Positions 25,840-32,801 of a stretch of 64,000 bases of DNA are shown one piece after another (position 1 is the first letter of the stretch; each line of letters opens with the position of its first letter). The DNA lies in assembly GCA_038528965.1 (NCBI GenBank), contig JBCBEC010000018.1:1-64000 (forward strand), written 5' to 3'. The translations under genes and the position numbers were made by a program. Source of the stretch: Lewinella sp038528965. Its GTDB lineage: Bacteria; Bacteroidota; Bacteroidia; Chitinophagales; Saprospiraceae. The notes below the pieces were generated by a model. The model did not search any database and was not told the DNA's origin. It saw nothing but the letters and a program-made list of their open reading frames with translations.

Positions 25840-26096
25840 CACCCTACTTACCTACTTAGTTACTTAGTTTTCGCATAACTACACTGTTTATCAATGCTTT
25901 GCAAGCTCAAAAACTAAGTAGGATAAATTCGACTAAGTAAGTAGCTTGACCAGGTGTAAGCAGAAAACTAAGTAGGTAAGTAGGAACTAAGTAGGATAAT
26001 TTTCGCCTATCCTACTTAGTGCAAACTCTTCTTTTTCAATACTTTACCTATCAACTAAGTAACTAAGTAGGATAAATTGAGGTAAAAACTTAGAAA
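25840..26096. repeat. Iteron-like CTAAGTAG repeats with inverted repeat (candidate origin)
   Basis: The 8-mer CTAAGTAG or its complement occurs at least six times, often extended to AACTAAGTAGGATAA. Two copies form a perfect 13-bp inverted repeat (25986-25998 and 26008-26020, arms ACTAAGTAGGATA/TATCCTACTTAGT, 9-nt spacer). The region is AT-rich and lies directly after the primase-helicase gene. Clustered direct and inverted repeats beside a replication gene suggest a replication origin or an autoregulatory operator. Confidence 0.6.
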
Positions 26097-26102
26097 ATTG
26101 GT

Positions 26103-28343
26103 TTACTCGTCATCGAATAACCGCCGCACCCAGTAGCCCTTTTTCTGGTAGCCTCGCTCTTTGTCGTAGCGCTGCGATTGCTCAAAACCTAGTACCCGGA
26201 GTGCCTGGCCCACGTTCTTTAGGCTTAGTGTGGTCTTTACTCCCGTCTCGATGCTGGTGAGTATATCGGTAGCCGTCAGGAACACGGCCCCTTTAGTGTC
26301 TTTCTCCACTGATGCAAAGCTATCCTGGATCAACTCTCGTTCAACTGTTAGCACCTGATAGCGCTTATTTAGGCGCTCGTTCCGTTCGATCTCCTCACGG
26401 GTTAAATTGAACTTAAAGCCGCCTTTAAGCAGTGCTAAAGCCTGGCTATACACCTGGTCAATATCTACCTGATTGTAACCTTTGGGGCCGCCGTTGTCGT
26501 GGCGTATGCCGTTGGGCTTGATCTCCATTACCAACCAACGCACGGAACCGGTGGAATCAGTTAGAAATTCATCATTGTTCGTACTACCGAAAAAGGATGC
26601 CCGGCGCGGTAACCTGGTAGGCTTTCGATCATAGGGCAAACGCTCCTTTACATGATCTACGGACATGAGTGCTTTCACTACGTTTATGTCCTGTTTACGG
26701 AATTGCGAAAGCTCGTCCAGATTGATAATGAAGTTCTGACAAAGCGTTATTCTACCGTCCTTGTTCTGTACGTTGATTTGCTCCGTATAGTAGGGCTGGA
26801 GCTGCGGTGGACACAGGAACCGAATAAACGAGCTTTTGCCGTCGTTCTGGCCACCCTTTAAGACGAAACACTGCTTATTGAACGGGATCACCCGTAGCGC
26901 ACCGGCCACCGTTCGGACTAGCATTTTCTTAAACTGGAGGTCGAACCATTCCCGTTCTTCTACCTCCACAAACTGGGCCAACTGATTGATATAATCGGGC
27001 TGGTCTTTATTCCATTGCGGGAGGCTACCAAAGTAAGCCTGGAACGGATCATATTGAGGCACAAAGGAAGATTTGAGCAAAGCAATCAAGGGCGTTTCCA
27101 CACCATTAAAGCCCGCCTCGAATAGCTGGCAAATAAGATCGTTTTCGTTCAATTCCTCAAACTCGCCTTTACCTTTGTCGCTGCTCTCGATCTCGTTTGA
27201 AATGGTATTCAATCGCAGATCATAGCGCCGATCAACAAAATTACGGATGCGGACAAACTTAGGCCGGTTGCTGTCATCGCTTGGCGTTTGCTTCACACTT
27301 ACTTCGCTTTTTGTTCGCGGATCTGGGCCGCCTTTCTTATCCTTTGCAATCATCCTTTGATAATTCCGTATTTGATCGTCGCTGAATTCTCTTTGTTTGG
27401 TCTGGTAAGCACTGACCACCGTTTTCCTGATCTCTGCCTCTCCAAAGTCGCCCTCTTCGTAAGTCAGGCACTCCGCCAGGGCGCGGGCCTCCCCTACTCC
27501 GTGCCGGACGAACTCCGCAGCGAGTGCAAACACCATATTGTTACGACCTGGTGCCAAGTCTTGCCGGTTGACCTTATCCTGACAGATACTCACCTTTTCA
27601 TCTTCCGGCACCACACCGGACAATTGGCCATTGGGAGCCGCTGGGGCTGCGGTGGGCGCACCGATACCCGCTGAAAGCTCGAATGTCTGGCTTTGCTCAT
27701 TGTGGTAAAATAGACCTCCCGGCACCCAGGTATAAAACCAGAGCCGGGCTAGGTTATTGGTACTGGTGTCGATGTGTGGCCACTCCTTCAGCCGGGCCGC
27801 TATTTCGCCAGCATTTAGCCCTTCCGCTTTCCATTCTTTCCGGCACTGCTTGTCGGTGGGGATGCCCAGTATTTCGGCAAAGGTGTTTGCGATACGCTGG
27901 TAGGCCTTCTTATGGTGGTCTTTATCACTATCCACCCACACCAGGAAGCGCAAGCCCTCGCCGCTAGGACTCATAAAGGCAGCGTACACAAACGGACTTT
28001 GGGAGAGCTTGGCCAGTGTTCCGGCCACGTCCTCCACACTATCAATATCGAAGCCCAGCAAAGGCAAGTATTCGGCGCAAGCCTCATTTTTGCGCTCTGT
28101 GAAGCGGCCCACGATGAAGGCCGGGCAATCGCGTTCCTTTCGCTGCTTGTAGGCTGTCGGGTCGCTGATCCGCAGCGCCCGCAGCTCGTCGGAGAACTGG
28201 CGAAAGGTTTTGTTCTTGTCGTCACGGATATAGGCCAACACCTCGCCGATGGTGCTGGCCCCTTTGGGCGTTGCATCCTGGAGGCATCCTTTAAAGAGCG
28301 TCACCGGTGCCGCCGCCCGTTGCTTTGTCTTATTATTAGTCAT
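26103..28343 (-). CDS. BT4734/VirE-type primase-helicase (replication protein)
   Basis: The 746-residue product has an N-terminal BT4734-like primase domain: LLGFDIDS at 96-103 supplies two metal-binding Asp, and SPSGEGLRFLVWV at 125-137 is the matching downstream motif. A middle region (about 260-330) resembles a PriCT-like helical segment. The C-terminal VirE-type P-loop ATPase has Walker A GGQNDGKSS at 497-505, Walker B IINLDELSQF, and a sensor region FGSTNNDEFL. Such proteins replicate Bacteroidota integrative elements and plasmids. It ends 6 nt from the CTAAGTAG iteron region. It is preceded by a membrane protein gene, 59 nt apart, on the same strand. Confidence 0.85.
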   Translation of the reverse strand: MTNNKTKQRAAAPVTLFKGCLQDATPKGASTIGEVLAYIRDDKNKTFRQFSDELRALRISDPTAYKQRKERDCPAFIVGRFTERKNEACAEYLPLLGFDIDSVEDVAGTLAKLSQSPFVYAAFMSPSGEGLRFLVWVDSDKDHHKKAYQRIANTFAEILGIPTDKQCRKEWKAEGLNAGEIAARLKEWPHIDTSTNNLARLWFYTWVPGGLFYHNEQSQTFELSAGIGAPTAAPAAPNGQLSGVVPEDEKVSICQDKVNRQDLAPGRNNMVFALAAEFVRHGVGEARALAECLTYEEGDFGEAEIRKTVVSAYQTKQREFSDDQIRNYQRMIAKDKKGGPDPRTKSEVSVKQTPSDDSNRPKFVRIRNFVDRRYDLRLNTISNEIESSDKGKGEFEELNENDLICQLFEAGFNGVETPLIALLKSSFVPQYDPFQAYFGSLPQWNKDQPDYINQLAQFVEVEEREWFDLQFKKMLVRTVAGALRVIPFNKQCFVLKGGQNDGKSSFIRFLCPPQLQPYYTEQINVQNKDGRITLCQNFIINLDELSQFRKQDINVVKALMSVDHVKERLPYDRKPTRLPRRASFFGSTNNDEFLTDSTGSVRWLVMEIKPNGIRHDNGGPKGYNQVDIDQVYSQALALLKGGFKFNLTREEIERNERLNKRYQVLTVERELIQDSFASVEKDTKGAVFLTATDILTSIETGVKTTLSLKNVGQALRVLGFEQSQRYDKERGYQKKGYWVRRLFDDE

Positions 28344-28402
28344 GGTCTAATTTTTCAAATTGGGAAAAGCCGCCCCCAGAGACGGGAGCGGATGAAGCGG
28401 GC

Positions 28403-30115
28403 CTATTTGCGGGTGCGCTTGTAGGCTTTCGGGTCGAAGCGGTTGCCGCCGTGCTTTTGGGCGTGGAACTCCTCTTTGCAACTGGTGGAGCAATACTTTT
28501 GCCATGCCACTTTTGGCTGATAGCTGGTACCGCAGTGCAAACAATCCTTAGCGGCCATCTTGGAGCCGCCGCCGCTCTTTGCTTCGTTACTAACGGTTGC
28601 GTTACTAACGCAAGCTTTGCCGCCTTGCTCTTGCGTAGCTGTTTTGAAGCCGATCCGCTGCCGGTGATGGTGCGCAAACGGGTTTGGGCCTTTATTGGCC
28701 AGGTACTCCAGGCAGCCTTTGCGAAGCTCCGCCACGGCCTCCGCAGTGGCTCCTGATCCTAAGTACATCTTTAGCACCTGGTTGGCCTTTAGCTGTAGTT
28801 CTTCCGCCAGGTGGTGGAAGTTTTCACCCTCCAGCTTTTCCGCTGCGGCCAGGTATTCCAAAATTCGCTTTTCGGCATCTTCCGGGCTCATGCTGCCAGC
28901 GCCGCCAGCAGTGCTTTGAATTGGTGGACGGGCGTTTAGCAGCACGCTCCGTTGTGAGGCTGGCAGTTCCTCAAAGCTGACCTCGTAGACAGGTTGTTGC
29001 AGCTCCCCCAGGTTGTACAGTTCAGAGACACCAGCCGGAAGCGGGGGAGCTGCGGTCCCTTCCTCAAAATTCCTGATCCCTGAGCGGACGAGCTGCTGAT
29101 AGCGATTGCCCAGGGCGTGTAAAGCTGCGTTCATTACCGTATCCGAAAAATCGTACTGAGTAGGTAATATCCGTTCCTCGATGCCGGAGCCCTTGCGGTG
29201 TATTTCGTGGAGGACCACAGACAGAACGAACACAGCTAAACAGATCACCGTAAACCATGCCAACCCGCCGCCGTAAGCGCTCACTTTGCGGTCAAGATCG
29301 GCGCGAGCTGATGCGTTGAAATGCTGCACACTGTCTCGTTGCGCGGCGTATTCTTCACCGATGGCCGATAGGCTGCCTTTTCTCTCCTGGAGGATGGCAG
29401 ATAGTTCACCGGCCTTTGCTTGCTCCAGCTCGGCGGCTTTGGTGTCTCTATCCGCCTCTAGCTGCTCGATAGCTGCGCGGATGCTCCGTTTCTTCGTGCC
29501 GTAGCCTTTGCCGGTGTTGCGCTCCAGGTTGTAGTATTTGCGGAGTTGCGCCCGCTGTACGTCGATCTGTGAGGCCGTGGCCACCCGCAGGGCTTCCGCT
29601 TGCACCTGGTAGCGCTGGACGATCTCCAGGCTATCCGCTCGATAAGTGGCCAGTACGTCGGCGCGGGCTGCCTGGGCAATACTATCCGCCGCCACTGTGG
29701 TCTGCTGCTCAGGCTCCGGGGCTACGTTCTCTACCAGGTCTTTAGAACCACCAAACGACAAAGCGCCGGAAGTGAACAACAAGCCCACACAAGCCGCCAG
29801 GATAAACACCGACATAGCCAAATCAAGGCCCGTAAAACGACGGTAGAGGATAGCCCGCACACTGTAGGGCGTGAACTTGCGCAAGCCCACCTCAATAAAG
29901 GTAGCACCAACGCCAGCGCCGACAGTGGCCACCGTAGCCGCATAAGCGGGCCACATTTGCACCAGGCTGCTAAAAATGATACTGTAAATGATACCGACCT
30001 CGGTAAGAGCGCTCACGATTTGCGCTAAAAAGCCTACTCGGTACAGTGTAGGCGTGAGGGTAGCGTAACGGTTGAAAAACCCGCTATCGCTTGGAAGCGT
30101 GAAAAAGGTTTTCAT
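28403..30115 (-). CDS. Membrane-anchored coiled-coil protein with C-terminal zinc ribbon
   Basis: The 570-residue product has about three membrane helices in the first 135 residues (for example FIEVGLRKF flanked by hydrophobic stretches and AMSVFILAACVGLLF). A long Ala/Gln/Glu-rich coiled coil follows (about 150-280), then a further helix (WFTVICLAVFVLSVVL), and a soluble C-terminal half. It ends with a Zn-ribbon, CLHCG then KYCSTSCKEEFH, and a basic tail. A similar ribbon occurs in the gpII/X-like protein of the same element. The overall layout recalls phage-like membrane scaffolds but no family is recognised. It is probably co-transcribed with the primase gene. Confidence 0.65.
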   Translation of the reverse strand: MKTFFTLPSDSGFFNRYATLTPTLYRVGFLAQIVSALTEVGIIYSIIFSSLVQMWPAYAATVATVGAGVGATFIEVGLRKFTPYSVRAILYRRFTGLDLAMSVFILAACVGLLFTSGALSFGGSKDLVENVAPEPEQQTTVAADSIAQAARADVLATYRADSLEIVQRYQVQAEALRVATASQIDVQRAQLRKYYNLERNTGKGYGTKKRSIRAAIEQLEADRDTKAAELEQAKAGELSAILQERKGSLSAIGEEYAAQRDSVQHFNASARADLDRKVSAYGGGLAWFTVICLAVFVLSVVLHEIHRKGSGIEERILPTQYDFSDTVMNAALHALGNRYQQLVRSGIRNFEEGTAAPPLPAGVSELYNLGELQQPVYEVSFEELPASQRSVLLNARPPIQSTAGGAGSMSPEDAEKRILEYLAAAEKLEGENFHHLAEELQLKANQVLKMYLGSGATAEAVAELRKGCLEYLANKGPNPFAHHHRQRIGFKTATQEQGGKACVSNATVSNEAKSGGGSKMAAKDCLHCGTSYQPKVAWQKYCSTSCKEEFHAQKHGGNRFDPKAYKRTRK

Positions 30116-30190
30116 ACCTTTATTCGATTTATGTTAATGAATCCCCCGTCAGTACTAGTCTTCCCGGACCGCTGGCGGGGTTATTAGTTC

Positions 30191-30415
30191 CTATCCTAAG
30201 TGCGTTTGACTATCTCTATTTATCAAATCGCAAACATCCACCTTTAGAGTTTCCGCAATTTCAAATAGAGTTGCTAGGTTCGGCTGCCTTGAATTAGTCA
30301 CCCATCTGGAAACCGTTAATTCGCTTACATCCATTTCTCCAGCAAGCCACCTATTAGTAAGGTCTTTTTCTGCCAACACGATCTTAAGCCGGTTGAGTTT
30401 CTTCTTTTTGCTCAT
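30191..30415 (-). CDS. XRE-family helix-turn-helix regulator
   Basis: The start at 30415 (MSKKKKLNRL) gives a 74-residue protein; a longer frame to 30439 is less likely. An XRE helix-turn-helix fills residues 10-65: KDLTNRWLAGEMDVSELTVSRWVTN is the recognition region, followed by FEIAETLKVDVCDLI. Small proteins of this kind are typical repressors of mobile elements. It is divergent from the DUF2693 gene, and two CATTTTAG repeats 21 nt apart (30456 and 30477) lie between the two starts, next to a consensus promoter. It may therefore control the lysogeny-like switch of the element. Confidence 0.85.
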   Translation of the reverse strand: MSKKKKLNRLKIVLAEKDLTNRWLAGEMDVSELTVSRWVTNSRQPNLATLFEIAETLKVDVCDLINRDSQTHLG

Positions 30416-30455
30416 CACTTTTACTTTGTTTAACCACAATTATACAACAATCATT

Positions 30456-30526
30456 CATTTTAGGTTAATATTATTCCATTTTAGATACACCAAACTTGTA
30501 AGTTTATCCAAATTGGATTATATTTG
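30456..30526 (+). promoter_or_regulatory. Divergent control region: operator-like repeats and consensus promoter
   Basis: TTG at 30496-30498, a 20-nt spacer and TATATTTG at 30519-30526 form a full Bacteroidota promoter reading right. Two CATTTTAG copies (30456-30463 and 30477-30484) are spaced two helical turns apart upstream of it and are candidate binding sites for the divergent XRE protein. Confidence 0.65.
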
Positions 30527-30545
30527 TCCTATAATGATAAACAAC

Positions 30546-30866
30546 ATGAAAAGCGAAGTATTCCAAACAGCGTGGCAACTATTCCGGGAGAACATCTTTG
30601 AGAGCTTTGGCGAATGCCTCCGAGCGGCCTGGCAGCGGGCAAAATTGGTGGTACGCTTACGAGCTGGTTTGGCTTACTTCCGCTTCCGCAAGGCGAACGG
30701 AGAAATTCGGGAGGCAATCGGCACTCTCAACAGTTCGATATTCAGCTACCAGCCAAAGAGCAATGGCCAGCGCCGCCAACCTTCGCCAGTGGTAGTGCGC
30801 TATTGGGATGTAGAGCGCCGCGCTTTTCGTTCGCTGCGGATCATCAACTTCCTAGGATTCAATTAA
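30546..30866 (+). CDS. DUF2693 (SH3-like barrel) protein
   Basis: The start at 30546 (MKSEVFQTAW) is chosen because the promoter -7 element ends at 30526, and an ATG at 30534 would fall on the transcription start. The 106-residue product follows the DUF2693 pattern of Bacteroidota mobile elements: an N-terminal helix pair (FGECLRAAWQRAK), then FRKANGEIREAIGTLN, and a final VRYWDVERRAFRSLRIINFL strand. Family members are small, often found beside replication modules, and of unknown function. Its consensus promoter and position opposite the repressor make it an early gene candidate. Confidence 0.72.
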   Translation: MKSEVFQTAWQLFRENIFESFGECLRAAWQRAKLVVRLRAGLAYFRFRKANGEIREAIGTLNSSIFSYQPKSNGQRRQPSPVVVRYWDVERRAFRSLRIINFLGFN

Positions 30867-30917
30867 ACCGTAACTATATGATAGCCACATTCGTAAACCC
30901 AACAAATTTGCGTTCCT

Positions 30918-31190
30918 ATGTATAAGAATCACACTACAAACCAGGAGTTACCAAAAAGCGGTCTAACTATCCTACCAGACGGACGGGTGCAGGTCATTTT
31001 TGACGGCATCAAAGCTGAACAAATTATAGACCTACCAAAGCACGTTTACAACCTCGTGCAAGAACTGTCTTTTTCGGAGCATGAGTTTACCCCATGCGGC
31101 AGAACTGGCCTGTTCTTCGTTCTGGAAGTAACAAAAGAGCTGGTGCCAGCTCCGGAACACTTTATTGAGTCCATCCGAAAGGCCGGATAG
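30918..31190 (+). CDS. Small hypothetical protein of the element
   Basis: The 90-residue product follows the DUF2693 gene by 51 nt on the same strand and is followed by a clear terminator, so the two form a short operon. It has no membrane helix or signal. A beta-hairpin-like stretch (LTILPDGRVQVIFDGIKAE) precedes a helical part (LPKHVYNLVQELSF), and the final part contains GLFFVLEVTKELVPAPEHF. I recognise no family. Coding is supported by operon position, the ATG and the terminator rather than similarity. Confidence 0.6.
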   Translation: MYKNHTTNQELPKSGLTILPDGRVQVIFDGIKAEQIIDLPKHVYNLVQELSFSEHEFTPCGRTGLFFVLEVTKELVPAPEHFIESIRKAG

Positions 31191-31211
31191 GTGCAAAACC
31201 ACAGACTAGAA

Positions 31212-31245
31212 AAGCCGCCCGTTGCAGTACGGAGCGGCTTTTTTC
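31212..31245 (+). terminator. Intrinsic terminator
   Basis: AAGCCGC at 31212-31218 and GCGGCTT at 31234-31240 form a 7-bp stem followed by TTTTT. It closes the two-gene plus-strand operon of the element. Confidence 0.8.
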
Positions 31246-31423
31246 GTTTATAGACCTCAAATAAGCCATTTTAAGACCTCCTAAGCGGTTTTGCCTATCA
31301 GTACAAGCAAAAACACAGATCGTTCGAATACGAAGAGCTTAAACGGGAATTAAAGAGGTTTTGCCTCTTTTCTCAAGCTCCAACAGCTAAAAGTGGCCAA
31401 TTCTAGCCACTGAGAGCAAGAAA

Positions 31424-31879
31424 TTAGGCTTTCCCAGTGGAGCCAAACCCACCTTCGCCACGCTCTGTTACCGGTAGCTTTTCGCACTCGATCCACTCCG
31501 CCAGGCGAGTAACTGGAGCAAAGACCAACTGGGCTACCCGTTCGCCGTCCTCGATGGTGTAGGAATCAGTAGATAGGTTGACCAGGACAACGCCTATTTC
31601 ACCTCTATAGTCCGCGTCAATCGTTCCCGGAGCGTTTAGCACAGTAATCCCGTGTTTGTATGCCAGGCCGCTCCTGGGCCTTACCTGGGCCTCGTAGCCA
31701 CTAGGGATAAAGAGCTTTAGGCCCGTAGGGATAAGCGCCCGACCTAAAGGCTCTAAGGTCACGGCACCGTCTGGCAGATGTGCCACCAGGTCAAGCCCGG
31801 CGCTCTCATGTGTGGCGTACTGGGGCAAAGGGTGTTGTTTTGGATGCACTACCGGCACCCGAATTTCATGCTTCTGCAT
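31424..31879 (-). CDS. dut: dUTP diphosphatase
   Basis: The 151-residue product is a complete trimeric-type dUTPase. Motif 1 is AGLDL (27-31), motif 2 RPRSGLA (67-73), motif 3 NAPGTIDADYRGE (82-94, with catalytic Asp and uracil-stacking Tyr91), motif 4 ERVAQLVFAP, and motif 5 RGEGGFGSTG near the C-terminus. It hydrolyses dUTP to dUMP, which keeps uracil out of replicated DNA. Its start overlaps the preceding HTH gene by 14 nt. Carriage by a 13-kb element suggests it supports replication of the excised form, or has a regulatory moonlighting role as in staphylococcal phages. That second idea is speculation. Confidence 0.95.
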   Translation of the reverse strand: MQKHEIRVPVVHPKQHPLPQYATHESAGLDLVAHLPDGAVTLEPLGRALIPTGLKLFIPSGYEAQVRPRSGLAYKHGITVLNAPGTIDADYRGEIGVVLVNLSTDSYTIEDGERVAQLVFAPVTRLAEWIECEKLPVTERGEGGFGSTGKA

Positions 31880-32075
31880 TCTTCATTTGCTTTAGATAAC
31901 GTTTGATAATTCGCCGTTCCTCCCGTTCGCGGAGTTCCTGGCGGAGTTCCTTCCAATTCTCGCGGCTCATAGCTCCCTGGATTGTCCGGTAGGATAAATC
32001 CAGCAGCTTGCCTATCTCTTTACTATTCAAGCCCAGACAGTATAGCCGGAATGCTTCTTTTGTCCATTCATTCAT
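31866..32075 (-). CDS. Small helix-turn-helix protein (terminase-small-subunit-like HTH)
   Basis: I start at the ATG 32075 (MNEWTKEAF); a GTG start at 32087 would lie inside an iteron. The 69-residue product is one HTH domain, LNSKEIGKLLDLSYRTIQGAMSRENW, followed by a basic helical tail (EREERRIIKRYLKQMK). The HTH resembles those at the N-terminus of phage terminase small subunits and transposase-like proteins, but no large terminase is present. The end overlaps the dUTPase gene by 14 nt. The gene lies at the edge of the ACGCACTTTT repeat region, which it may recognise. Confidence 0.65.
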   Translation of the reverse strand: MNEWTKEAFRLYCLGLNSKEIGKLLDLSYRTIQGAMSRENWKELRQELREREERRIIKRYLKQMKNAEA

Positions 32076-32081
32076 GCCAAA

Positions 32082-32372
32082 ACGCACTTTTGAGGTTTTT
32101 TGAAAACTATCACCATGAAATCACCATTTTTAAACATTTTCACCACGGTTTTTCTACGCACTTTCAGCACCTCGATTTAACGCACTTTTAGACCTTCTTT
32201 TATCTCTTACCCCCCATACCCGGTTTAAACCTCCAGAGAGGGCCGCCGCAACGCCCAGGAGGGCAAAAACGCACTTTTCCGCCCCCTTTAGCTAACCTTT
32301 GCCGACAAGCAGTATGCTTTGAGCGCACTTTAGCAGGGCTTTTGATAGTCAGGTTTAAAAAATGGTGATTTC
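32082..32372. repeat. ACGCACTTTT iterons framed by an inverted repeat (second origin-like region)
   Basis: Five copies of (A/G)CGCACTTT(T/C/A) occur in the same orientation at 32082, 32156, 32180, 32269 and 32323. An imperfect 19-20-bp inverted repeat surrounds four of them: GAAATCACCATTTTTAAAC at 32117-32135 and its complement at 32353-32372 with one extra A. The 345-bp spacer has no open frame. It lies between the two HTH genes and next to the gpII/X-like replication gene, which itself contains two more copies. Likely uses are a replication origin, a transfer origin or a regulatory hub. Confidence 0.55.
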
Positions 32373-32420
32373 TTGTATAAATCGGCTAATTCGTGTAACG
32401 GCCTGAAAACAGCCAGTTTT

Positions 32421-32795
32421 TCAGGCTCCAGGAGGCACCGGCTCGCCCACCGCAGCTCCAGCGGCTCCGGGACGCTCATTTTCTGGTAAAGTGCTATCGG
32501 TAGCACTTTGGGGCAAATCTTCCCGTAGATACCGCTGTTTGTACCGCCATACCGTACCAGGCCAGCAGCCTAACAGCTCCGCGATCCGCGCAAGCGTGAG
32601 GTTTCCAGGTTCGTACAGATCAATGAAGCGTAAGTACTGGAGTTTCTCTTTTCGAAATCCGGGGGGCATAAACTGCCGCCGCCAGTTGTAGTAGGTGGTA
32701 CGGGCAATGTCAAGTGCTTCACAAACATTCTCAATTGACAATGAATGATCGTTGCACAACCTAACGAACCTTTCCTTTTGGTGTTCTCGATGCAT
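32421..32795 (-). CDS. Protein with two helix-turn-helix motifs
   Basis: The start is the ATG at 32795 (MHREHQKERF), 6 nt after the stop of the upstream replication-protein gene; a TTG two codons earlier is less likely. The 124-residue product has one HTH at about 17-40 (LSIENVCEALDIARTTYYNW) and a second at about 66-88 (LTLARIAELLGCWPGTVWRYKQRY). A Pro/Ala-rich tail (GAAGAAVGEPVPPGA) follows. Paired HTHs of this kind occur in transposase-like and phage regulatory proteins. The gene borders the iteron region and may bind it, possibly as a replication or partition accessory factor. Confidence 0.62.
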   Translation of the reverse strand: MHREHQKERFVRLCNDHSLSIENVCEALDIARTTYYNWRRQFMPPGFRKEKLQYLRFIDLYEPGNLTLARIAELLGCWPGTVWRYKQRYLREDLPQSATDSTLPENERPGAAGAAVGEPVPPGA

Positions 32796-32801
32796 AGTCA
32801 A

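Noticed and set aside
25840..26096. Repeat cluster as a CRISPR array
   Set aside because: Units are only 8-15 bp, occur in both orientations with irregular spacing, and no cas genes are present.
28336..28677. Alternative minus-strand Ala/Arg-rich frame over the zinc-ribbon end of the 570-residue protein
   Set aside because: It is a shifted reading of GC-rich coding sequence; the zinc ribbon supports the other frame.
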